Positions 13,896-19,843 of a DNA stretch of 19,843 nucleotides are shown here, piece after piece (within the stretch, counting starts at the first letter, position 1; each line of letters starts with the position of its first letter). A program made the translations under genes and the position numbers. Under the pieces are notes generated by a model. That model did not search any database and was not told where the DNA came from. It worked only from the letters and a program-made list of their open reading frames with translations. Origin of the DNA: Kiritimatiellia bacterium (GTDB lineage: Bacteria > Verrucomicrobiota > Kiritimatiellia > RFP12 > DVOR01). Location of the stretch: assembly GCA_900771325.1 (NCBI GenBank), contig CAAGNN010000151.1:1-19843 (forward strand), read 5' to 3'.

Positions 13896-15893
13896 CTACC
13901 AGAAGATCACGTAGAGGGCGATGGTGAGGATGCAGACCACCAGGCCGGCAATCAGAGCGCCCTTGGACATCGTCATATCCAGGGTGGTCTTGTGCTCGAA
14001 CTGGACGCGCTCGGCCACCGGCAGGCGGAAGATGAGGCCGTAGAGGGTCATAAAGACGAGCGTGAGCACGAGGGTGTAGGAGGCGGCGATGAGGTAGTGC
14101 ATCGTGCCACCGGTGGCGGGGATGCCCAGGCATTCAATGGCGCTCAGGGGCTTGAGGATGAAGCCCGGGAGGCAGTCCCAACCGTAGGTGTTGAGGAAGT
14201 AGAAGACCACCGGCGCGAAGATGAGGCCGAAGACGCCACCCCAACGGCCGGCCGAGCGGTTGAGCATACCGAAGGCGAAGACCGCGAAGATGCCCGGCGA
14301 AACGTAGCACTGCACCTCCTGGATGTACTTGAAGATGGACTCGGACTTCAAGCCGGCAGCGACGATGCACCCGGCCACCGCGAGGATGACGGTGACGACG
14401 CGGCCGCAGAGGACGAGGGTGCTCTGCTTGGCGCTGGGCCGGATGTAGCGCTGGAAGATGTCCATCGTGAAGAGGGTGGAGGTGGCGTTGAGCACGGCCG
14501 CGAGGGAGGAGACGATGGCCCCGAGGAGGGCGGCGAGGACGAAGCCGAGGATGCCGCAGTTGCGCGGGATGAGCTTCATCAGGTGGCCGAGGGCGCCGTC
14601 GTACTTATAGGTGTTGTCGGCCACCTTGATGACCGAGCCATCGGAGAGGGCGATTTCGCCGGCCTTGCCCTGAGCGGCGAGGGCCTTGATGGCATCCGGG
14701 GTCACGCCCTTGCCATCGGCGGTCAACTTGGCCAGGAGGGGCGCGTTGTGGGCGATAATCTTGGCGAGAACATCCGGGCTGGTCTTGGCAGAGATGGCGA
14801 GGTTGGACTGGTCGGCCGTGGCGTCATCGGCATTGAGCGAGTAGAAGCAGATGAGCTCGTTGGGCGCGTAGGCACCCTTCTGGACCTTTTCGGTGACGGC
14901 CTTGGCGGTGTCCTCGGCCATATCCTTGGCGCAGAGGTTGAAGGCGATGATGCCGGGGATGACGATGATGAAGGGGATCAACAGCTTGAGGCCGGCGGCG
15001 AAGACGATGCCCTTCTGGCCTTCGGCGAGGGAGCCCGAGCCGAGGATGCGCTGGGTGATGTACTGGTTGAGGCCCCAGTAGTAGAAGTTCGGGATCCAGA
15101 TGCCCATCAGCAGGATGGTCCAAGGCATCGCCGCGTCGGTGGCCGGGCGGCCCATGTGCATCTTGGCCGCGTTGAGGTCCTGGAAGCGGGCGAGGAAGCC
15201 CTCGGAGGCCGTGGTGGCTCCGCCGAAGCCGGCGAGGTCGGCCGCAGGTGCGTCGGCCAGGGCGTTGCAGGCGATGTAGGCGATGATGGCGCCGCCGACG
15301 ATGAGGGCCGCGCCCTGGATGAGGTCGGCCCACGCGCAGGCCTTCAGGCCGCCGAAGAGGACGTAGGCCCCGGCGATGACCGACATAATAATGCAGCAGG
15401 TGGGGAAGGAGACCGAGACGCCGAACTCATTGAAGAGCTGGAACATCACCAGCGAGCCGGCGTAGGTCACGCCGATGAGCGAGGCGACGATGAGGATGCC
15501 GATCATTGAGATGGTCATCAGCGAGCGGGCCACGTGGTTGTAGCGCACTTCGAGGAACTCAGGCATCGTGGTGATGCCGGTCTTCAGGAAGTAGGGCAAC
15601 ATACAGAAGGCCACGACCACCAGCGTGATCGCCGCAATCCATTCCCACGACGCGCACGAGATGCCTTCCAAGCCGGCCCCCTGGCCGCTCATCCCCACGA
15701 ACTGTTCGGCCGAGATGTTGGCGGCAATCAGTGAGAAGCCGATCAGCCACCACTTCAGCCCGCGCCCGGCCAGGAAGTAATCTTCCGCGCCTGCTTCGGT
15801 CCCGGCCTTTTTCCGGCTCTTAAAGAAGCCCACAAAGAGAACACACGCGATAAAGCCAAAGAAGACTAACGCGTCGATGAGGAGTTTACCCAT
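13896..15893 (-). CDS. vSGLT-like sodium/sugar symporter (SSS family)
   Basis: 665 residues, about 14 membrane helices, longer than Vibrio vSGLT (about 540). Residues equivalent to the vSGLT galactose site are kept: Asn59 and Gln64 in NISAEQF, Glu84 in WEW, Asn269 and Tyr272 in PNFYYW, Lys303 in GLKL, Gln525 in KYIQE. One expected serine is Ala87. The sodium-site serines sit in AIVSSLAAVLNATSTLFTMDI (Ser462, Ser463). A loop of about 110 residues (about 325-435), polar and charged, sits where vSGLT has about 35. It probably imports galactose or glucose with sodium across the inner membrane. AAGGAAAT precedes the ATG. It lies 39 bases after galM and ends in a strong terminator. Confidence 0.92.
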   Translation of the reverse strand: MGKLLIDALVFFGFIACVLFVGFFKSRKKAGTEAGAEDYFLAGRGLKWWLIGFSLIAANISAEQFVGMSGQGAGLEGISCASWEWIAAITLVVVAFCMLPYFLKTGITTMPEFLEVRYNHVARSLMTISMIGILIVASLIGVTYAGSLVMFQLFNEFGVSVSFPTCCIIMSVIAGAYVLFGGLKACAWADLIQGAALIVGGAIIAYIACNALADAPAADLAGFGGATTASEGFLARFQDLNAAKMHMGRPATDAAMPWTILLMGIWIPNFYYWGLNQYITQRILGSGSLAEGQKGIVFAAGLKLLIPFIIVIPGIIAFNLCAKDMAEDTAKAVTEKVQKGAYAPNELICFYSLNADDATADQSNLAISAKTSPDVLAKIIAHNAPLLAKLTADGKGVTPDAIKALAAQGKAGEIALSDGSVIKVADNTYKYDGALGHLMKLIPRNCGILGFVLAALLGAIVSSLAAVLNATSTLFTMDIFQRYIRPSAKQSTLVLCGRVVTVILAVAGCIVAAGLKSESIFKYIQEVQCYVSPGIFAVFAFGMLNRSAGRWGGVFGLIFAPVVFYFLNTYGWDCLPGFILKPLSAIECLGIPATGGTMHYLIAASYTLVLTLVFMTLYGLIFRLPVAERVQFEHKTTLDMTMSKGALIAGLVVCILTIALYVIFW

Positions 15894-15932
15894 AGTTGAT
15901 TTCCTTGGTTGGTTGGAGTGCGCCCCGCAGCC

Positions 15933-17081
15933 TTAGGCCTTGGGGAAGCGGTATTCGGTGACCGAACGGAGCACTTGCCCCGGGCGGAGAATGACGGTGG
16001 GGAACTCGGGGCGGTTGACGCTGTCGGCGAAGTGCTGGGTCTCCAGCGCCACGCCACCGCGGCGGACGGTCGGCCCCTCGGGGGTCTGCAGGCCGTCGGG
16101 GATGTAGTTCCCGGTGTAGATTTGGATGCCCGGCTGGTCGGTCCACACTTCCATCTTCATCCCATCGGGGGCGGTGAGGGTGGCGGCGTGGGCAAGGACA
16201 CCTTCGGGGTGGTCGAGCACAAAGTTGTGGTCGTAGCCCGCGCCGAAGCGGAGCTGGTCGTTCTCGGCGTCGATGTCCTGGCCGAGGGTGCGCGGGGCGG
16301 TGAAGTCCAAGGGCGTGCCGGCGACGGGGGCGAGCTCGCCGGTGGGGATGAGCCCGGCATTAACGGGGGTGTAGCGCGCGGCCGAGAGCTGCAGCGTGTG
16401 GTCGAGGATGTCGCCCTGAGCGCAGCCTTTCAGGTTCCAATAGGCGTGCTGGGTCATCGCCACGGGGGTGGGCGCGTCGGCAGTCAGGTGATAGATGATG
16501 CGCCAAGTGTTCTCGGGGGTGAGGATGTAGAGCACCTCGGCGTGGACAGCGCCCGGGTAGCCCTGGTCGCCATCGGGCGAATCGAGCTTCAACAGCAGGC
16601 AGGCGTCATCGACGCCCAGGGTGCCGGCGGCGACTTCGGCCTTGACCCACTCGGCCTCGGCGGGGATATTCTCTTGGAAGAAGGCGCGCAGCTTCCAGAC
16701 GCGGGCGTTGAAGCCCTCCTCGCCGCCGTGCAGGGCGCAAGGGATGCCGCCGGGGGCGTTATTCGTGGCCAGGGTGTAATCCTTGCCATCCAGGGAGAAC
16801 TTGCCGTGGGCGATGCGGTTGGCCACGCGGCCGATGAGCTGGCCGTAGTAAGGCTCCTTGACCCAGCCCTCGAGCGTGTCGGGCCCCACAATGACATTGC
16901 GCGGCTGGCCATCGGGCCCGGGCACGGTGAAGCGGCGGACCGTTCCGCCATACTCCAACACCTCCAGCTCGCCGCCGAGGCCATTCTTCAACGTGTAATG
17001 CAACACCACCGTGCCGTCGGGCAACTTCCCGAACTGCTCCACCTCCACAATCGGATCGGGCTTCTTCGTCTCGTCAGTCAT
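15933..17081 (-). CDS. galM: Aldose 1-epimerase (galactose mutarotase)
   Basis: 382 residues, GalM family length. Motifs: GRVANRIAHGKF (Asn88, Arg89), ALHGGEEGFNARVW (His118), LDSPDGDQGYPG, MTQHAYWNL with catalytic acid His212, GYDHNFVL, IQIYTGNY, and GVALETQHFADSVN with catalytic base Glu347. It interconverts alpha and beta anomers of galactose/glucose. No signal peptide, so it is cytoplasmic, unlike some PVC mutarotases. It is the first gene of a two-gene unit with the vSGLT-like symporter. Vibrio-type symporters take up hexoses of a preferred anomer, so mutarotase beside transporter makes sense. It has its own promoter at 17141-17169. Confidence 0.95.
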   Translation of the reverse strand: MTDETKKPDPIVEVEQFGKLPDGTVVLHYTLKNGLGGELEVLEYGGTVRRFTVPGPDGQPRNVIVGPDTLEGWVKEPYYGQLIGRVANRIAHGKFSLDGKDYTLATNNAPGGIPCALHGGEEGFNARVWKLRAFFQENIPAEAEWVKAEVAAGTLGVDDACLLLKLDSPDGDQGYPGAVHAEVLYILTPENTWRIIYHLTADAPTPVAMTQHAYWNLKGCAQGDILDHTLQLSAARYTPVNAGLIPTGELAPVAGTPLDFTAPRTLGQDIDAENDQLRFGAGYDHNFVLDHPEGVLAHAATLTAPDGMKMEVWTDQPGIQIYTGNYIPDGLQTPEGPTVRRGGVALETQHFADSVNRPEFPTVILRPGQVLRSVTEYRFPKA

Positions 17082-17140
17082 CGTCTTATCAATCTCTCTC
17101 TAAGGCCTTCGCTCGGGCCCCGCCCGAACTTCTTGCCTCT

Positions 17141-17182
17141 ATAATAGCGCGTGTTGCGCCAGGAAGCAAGCAAAAGTTGCGC
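17141..17182 (-). promoter_or_regulatory. galM promoter with paired GCGCAAC elements
   Basis: On the minus strand TTGCTT (17169-17164), 17-base spacer, TATTAT (17146-17141). The 7-mer GCGCAAC occurs at 17182-17176, just upstream of the -35, and again at 17159-17153 in the spacer, 23 bases apart in the same direction. That is a plausible operator pair for a sugar-responsive regulator. The leader then contains a GGGC/GCCC-rich hairpin near 17110-17128. Confidence 0.55.
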
Positions 17183-17215
17183 AAAGAGAGGCCAATGACC
17201 GCGCGCCAGGGCGGC

Positions 17216-18010
17216 TTAGCGCAGACGATTGTAGGCGGCGTTGATCTCGGCCATCCGGTCGGAAGCCTGCTTGAGGAGGCTCTCGGGGAGGCCTTGGGCC
17301 TGGAGACGATCGGGGTGGAGTTCCTTGACCTTCTGGCGGTAGGCGCGCTTAATCTCTTCGGGCGTGGCGTTGGGGGCGAGGCCGAGGAGCGCCAAGTCGC
17401 GCGCACGCTGCGCGGCGGCATCTTCGCGCGGCCGGTAGGCGCGTTCGCGTTGGGTGCGCTCGCCGGAACCAAAGGCCGCGCCGCCCATCATCGGCCGCAG
17501 AATGAGCTGCACCAGGGCCAGGGGCAGACCAAAGATTTGCGCCGCGCCGAGCAAAATCTCACGCGCCGGCGGCGGCAGGTCGCCCTCTGCACACGCCACG
17601 CGCGCCAGGAAGCGGAAAGTGACCACGCGGACCTCGAAGTTGCCGCAAAGGTCGGCCAGCGCCTGGGCGCTCTTACGCCAGGTTCCGGGTTCGGCTTTGC
17701 CTTCGCGGAAGGCCTCCTGGGCCAACTGCAATGCCTCGCCCGAGAGCTGCAGCTCGCGAAAGATCCGCTCCACGCCGGCAATCTCGCGCTCGGAGACGCG
17801 CCCATCGGCCTTGGCAATCTTCCCCAAGAGCGCCATCAGGTGATAGACATACTTGAGGCGCTGGCGCATTGCCGCCTCGCTCGGTGCATCGGCGCGCCCC
17901 GCGTCACTGCTGCCGCTGCCGCCGCCAAAGAGCTCGCGCACCAACCACGCCACCGCGCGGAAGAGGAAGGCAAAGAAGAGGATGCCGAAGAGTTGGGAGA
18001 GGCAGCTCAT
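17216..18010 (-). CDS. DjlA-like membrane-anchored J-domain co-chaperone with TerB domain
   Basis: 264 residues, close to E. coli DjlA (271). One N-terminal membrane helix (about 5-27), then a glycine/serine linker. A TerB-like helical domain (about 50-165) contains LLGKIAKADGRVSEREI and VACAEGDLPPPAREIL, the two acidic DG/EGD repeats of the fold. The C-terminal J domain (about 203-264) contains the essential HPD in KELHPDRL, preceded by IKRAYRQKV. It should stimulate DnaK at the membrane. It begins 13 bases after the prfA stop, with weak GGGAA in front, so it is co-transcribed with prfA. This is the domain order of DjlA, but orthology cannot be proven here. Confidence 0.85.
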   Translation of the reverse strand: MSCLSQLFGILFFAFLFRAVAWLVRELFGGGSGSSDAGRADAPSEAAMRQRLKYVYHLMALLGKIAKADGRVSEREIAGVERIFRELQLSGEALQLAQEAFREGKAEPGTWRKSAQALADLCGNFEVRVVTFRFLARVACAEGDLPPPAREILLGAAQIFGLPLALVQLILRPMMGGAAFGSGERTQRERAYRPREDAAAQRARDLALLGLAPNATPEEIKRAYRQKVKELHPDRLQAQGLPESLLKQASDRMAEINAAYNRLR

Positions 18011-18023
18011 CGCGTTCCCGTGC

Positions 18024-19103
18024 TTACGCTTGCTCCGTGGCCGCGGCCAAACGCTGCTTCAGGTCAAAGTCCTCCAACTGCTCCAAGAGACCATCCAGTT
18101 CGCCCTCCATCACGCGGTCGAGGGAGTAGAGCGTGAGGTTGATCCGGTGGTCGGTGAGGCGGTTCTGCGGGAAGTTGTAGGTGCGGATGCGCTGGGAACG
18201 GTCGCCACTGCCGCGCAGGGTCAGGCGTGTGGCCCCGGCCTTGGCCTCCTCGGCCTGCCGCCGCGCGTCGAGAATGCGCGACTTGAGCACCGCCAACGCC
18301 TTCTCCTTATTGCGGTGCTGGCTGCGTTCATCCTGGCATTGCGCCATCAACCCCGTGGGCAGGTGCGTAATACGGATGGCCGAGTAGGTGGTGTTCACCC
18401 CCTGCCCGCCGTGACCTCCCGCGCAGAAGATATCAATCCGCAGCTCGCTCTCGGGGATCTCCAGCTCGTCCTCTTCGTCGGCCTCCGGCAGCACAATCAC
18501 CGTCGCCGCCGAGGTGTGGATGCGCCCCTGCGCCTCGGTGACCGGCACGCGCTGGACCCGGTGGCCGCCGCTCTCGAAGCGGAAGCGCCCATAGGGGCTC
18601 TCGCCCCCGGAGATGGTAAAGACCACCTCCTTATAGCCGCCGAGCTCGTTCTGCGCCTCGTCCATCACCGAAATCGTGTAGCCGTGCGCCTCGCAATACT
18701 TCAGGTACATCCGGAAGAGGTCCCCGGCAAAGAGCGCCGCCTCGTCGCCCCCCGTCCCGGCGCGGATTTCCACCATCGCGTTGCGCTCATCAAGCGGGTC
18801 GGCCGGCAAGAGCGCGCGCAAGAGCCGCTCCTCGGCCTTGGGCAACTCCGCCTCGGCGCGGGCAATCTCCTCGCGCGCCATCTCGGCCATCTCGGGGTCG
18901 GACTCCATCTCGCGCGCTGCCGCCAGGTCGCTCTCCAGCCCGAAGGCGTGCTCGGCAGCCGCCTCAATGCGCTTGAGGCGCGTATGCTCGCGCAGGACCT
19001 CCTGGTACCGCTTGCGATTTCCCGTGACGGCCGGGTCGGCCATCTCGGCCTCCACCGCCGCCAGCCGCTCCAACGCCTTGGCAATCTGTCCGCGCTCAAT
19101 CAT
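18024..19103 (-). CDS. prfA: Peptide chain release factor 1
   Basis: 359 residues, normal RF1 length. Codon-recognition tripeptide PVT (187-189) in RVPVTEAQGRIHTSA, the PxT class that marks RF1 rather than RF2 (SPF). Catalytic GGQ at 232-234 within AGGHGGQGVNTTYSAIR, then THLPTG and CQDERSQHRNK. The coiled helical domain 1 occupies about 1-100, followed by EIRAGTGGDEA. It terminates translation at UAA/UAG in the cytoplasm. The residue after GGQ is Gly, where E. coli has His; probably a tolerated variant. Neighbours are rpmE upstream and the DjlA-like gene downstream; rpmE-prfA linkage is common in bacteria. Confidence 0.97.
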   Translation of the reverse strand: MIERGQIAKALERLAAVEAEMADPAVTGNRKRYQEVLREHTRLKRIEAAAEHAFGLESDLAAAREMESDPEMAEMAREEIARAEAELPKAEERLLRALLPADPLDERNAMVEIRAGTGGDEAALFAGDLFRMYLKYCEAHGYTISVMDEAQNELGGYKEVVFTISGGESPYGRFRFESGGHRVQRVPVTEAQGRIHTSAATVIVLPEADEEDELEIPESELRIDIFCAGGHGGQGVNTTYSAIRITHLPTGLMAQCQDERSQHRNKEKALAVLKSRILDARRQAEEAKAGATRLTLRGSGDRSQRIRTYNFPQNRLTDHRINLTLYSLDRVMEGELDGLLEQLEDFDLKQRLAAATEQA

Positions 19104-19129
19104 CGCCTATGCCCTCTCACACCCTACAC

Positions 19130-19215
19130 AAAAAACAGCAAACAGCCGGCAACCGCTCTGGCCGCGCCCCGGGTGCCCGGTGCCGCCTCGCTCCACGCCG
19201 CGCTGTTCGCTGTTT
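19130..19215 (-). terminator. Heptad inverted pair forming an attenuator-like hairpin between rpmE and prfA, copy D
   Basis: AAACAGC, AAACAGC (19133-19146) faces GCTGTTC, GCTGTTT (19202-19215): 13 of 14 pairs, 55-base loop. On the minus strand the structure is followed by six T's (19135-19130), as in an intrinsic terminator. CGGC adjoins both blocks. It could end rpmE transcripts or attenuate prfA. Confidence 0.55.
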
Positions 19216-19237
19216 GCCGCTGCGAGCAAACGGAAGA

Positions 19238-19438
19238 TTACTTCTTGCCGTAGCGCTGCATGAACTTGTCGATGCGCCCTTCGGTGTCCATCACCGTCTT
19301 CTTGCCAGTGTAGTAGGGGTGGCAAGCCGAGCAGACGTTGCAGGTCATTTCCTTCTTCGTGGAGCGGGTGTGAATCACGTTGCCGCACGCGCAGGTGATC
19401 GTCGCGTCTTCGTACTTCGGATGAATGTCTTTCTTCAT
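19238..19438 (-). CDS. rpmE: 50S ribosomal protein L31 (zinc-binding type)
   Basis: 66 residues, typical L31. It begins MKKDIHPKYEDATITCACGN and carries the family cores TRSTKKEM and CSACHPYYTGKK. Cysteines 16, 18, 36 and 39 form the zinc knot, so this is the C+ form used when zinc is available. It is a component of the large subunit, at the subunit bridge. It has a near-consensus promoter upstream and an attenuator-like hairpin downstream before prfA. Confidence 0.98.
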   Translation of the reverse strand: MKKDIHPKYEDATITCACGNVIHTRSTKKEMTCNVCSACHPYYTGKKTVMDTEGRIDKFMQRYGKK

Positions 19439-19474
19439 AACGTAAAAGCCTTTCTACCTCTAAAAAGTCCTGCC

Positions 19475-19503
19475 ACTATAGCAAACCGCCTGAGCCCAGT
19501 CAA
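19475..19503 (-). promoter_or_regulatory. Strong sigma70-type promoter of rpmE
   Basis: On the minus strand TTGACT (19503-19498), 17-base spacer, TATAGT (19480-19475); five of six matches in the -35 and four or five in the -10. The leader to the ATG is about 30 bases. Confidence 0.85.
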
Positions 19504-19535
19504 GCCCATTACGCGCGCACCGATGCCCACGAGGT

Positions 19536-19577
19536 GCGGGCGATGCCCGCGAGAGGTGCGCCTTCGGCGCGTGAAAG
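19536..19577. repeat. Hairpin-and-linker modules upstream of rpmE
   Basis: GCGGGC-GAT-GCCCGC (19536-19550), linker GAGAGGT, GCGCC-TTC-GGCGC (19558-19570), linker GTGAAAGG. The second stem and linker match modules at 7951 and 10375 in opposite orientation. Confidence 0.75.
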
Positions 19578-19668
19578 GCTCCGCGCCTGCCCTAACCCTC
19601 CGCCTCCGCGCGCCCCCTGAATATTAAGGTATACGCGCGCGCACGCGCGAGGCTGTCCATCCGCTGCC

Positions 19669-19690
19669 GTGGCCTGCTCTGCCAGGCCAT
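19669..19690. repeat. GTGGCCTG/CAGGCCAT hairpin, copy 3
   Basis: GTGGCCTG (19669-19676), loop CTCTGC, CAGGCCAT (19683-19690); one G-T closing pair. It leads into CCGCCCCGGGGGCGAAGCC and then the 22-base array. Confidence 0.75.
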
Positions 19691-19710
19691 CCGCCCCGGG
19701 GGCGAAGCCA

Positions 19711-19843
19711 ACCCGGGGCGGGTCCACCTCGAACCCGGGGCGGGTCCACCTCGAACCCGGGGCGGGTCCACCTCTCACCCGGGGCGGGTCCACCTCTCAC
19801 CCGGGGCGGGTCCACCTCTCACCCGGGGCGGGTCCACCTCTCA
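19711..19843 (-). repeat. 22-base GC-rich tandem array, copy 2, continuing past the window
   Basis: Six units of 22 bases begin at 19711, each ACCCGGGGCGGGT-CCACC-TC followed by GA (units 1-2) or TC (units 3-6). It is the reverse complement of the 13717-13826 array. The gene-free stretch 19504-19843 contains only this, the hairpins above and a CG-alternating run near 19633-19650. Since 22 is not a multiple of three, the open frames across it are not coding. Confidence 0.9.

Noticed and set aside
13884..15509. 541-residue plus-strand open frame opposite the symporter
   Set aside because: Acidic low-complexity product with no domain; the minus strand encodes an unmistakable SSS transporter with a ribosome binding site and terminator.
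19509..19815. Pro/Gly/Arg-rich repeat 'proteins' (MDPPRVRGG-like) across the right-hand array
   Set aside because: The repeat period of 22 shifts frame at every unit, so no stable protein repeat is encoded.
19711..19843. CRISPR array
   Set aside because: Units are contiguous 22-mers with no unique spacers, the same at 13717-13826 and 7626-7852; no cas genes are present.
1..19843. Transposase, integrase, tRNA, rRNA, toxin-antitoxin or defence genes
   Set aside because: None recognised. The partial PD-(D/E)XK protein at the left edge is too incomplete to call a defence system.

Overview
The window is a high-GC bacterial chromosome segment carrying 17 protein genes, one of them cut by the left edge. 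No RNA genes were recognised. Rubrerythrin, a GH123/DUF4091-type secreted glycosidase-like protein, a vSGLT-like sodium/sugar symporter and a PD-(D/E)XK 'AAA-ATPase-like' protein tail suggest an anaerobic or microaerophilic sugar-using bacterium. The PVC group (Verrucomicrobiota, Kiritimatiellota or Lentisphaerota) is my best guess, by inference only; no 16S or other marker settles it. Promoters look sigma70-like (rpmE, galM) and most starts have AGGAG-type ribosome binding sites, with telling exceptions.

Layout. (1) 1-225: end of a PD-(D/E)XK protein. (2) 309-7275, minus strand: a complete phosphate operon in the order pstS-pstC-pstA-pstB-phoU-phoB-phoR, with a possible Pho box upstream of pstS. 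(3) 7276-8131: 856 bases without a gene, filled with several kinds of short repeat. (4) 8132-10271, plus strand: rubrerythrin and a stand-alone FkbH-like HAD protein. (5) 10272-10478: an array of tiny hairpins between convergent genes. (6) 10479-13583, minus: a secreted DUF4091/GH123-like protein followed by a metallo-beta-lactamase/beta-CASP ribonuclease. (7) 13584-13895: more repeats and a clear terminator. (8) 13896-17081, minus: galM then a sodium/sugar symporter, a sugar-uptake pair. (9) 17216-19438, minus: rpmE, prfA and a DjlA-like co-chaperone. (10) 19439-19843: the rpmE promoter and a tandem repeat that runs off the window.

The genes are mostly recognisable; the unusual content lies between them. 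Several short-repeat systems recur in separate gaps. The first is blocks of 7-base 'words' (NGATGAC, NGTTAGC, NGACAGC, NAACAGC), usually four in strict register. In three loci the block is followed by the same 17-base motif, GCGCGTnCCGCGACGGA. In two operon gaps the word blocks occur as inverted pairs able to form long stems. The second is strings of 5-8 bp hairpins joined by an ACCTCAC/GTGAGGT-like linker. The third is 22-23 base tandem repeats built from a CCC...GGG core and a locus-specific spacer. The fourth is a GTGGCCTG...CAGGCCAC hairpin. Together they look like a modular intergenic repeat system that could shape transcript ends and operon gaps. I do not recognise the heptad element as a described family.
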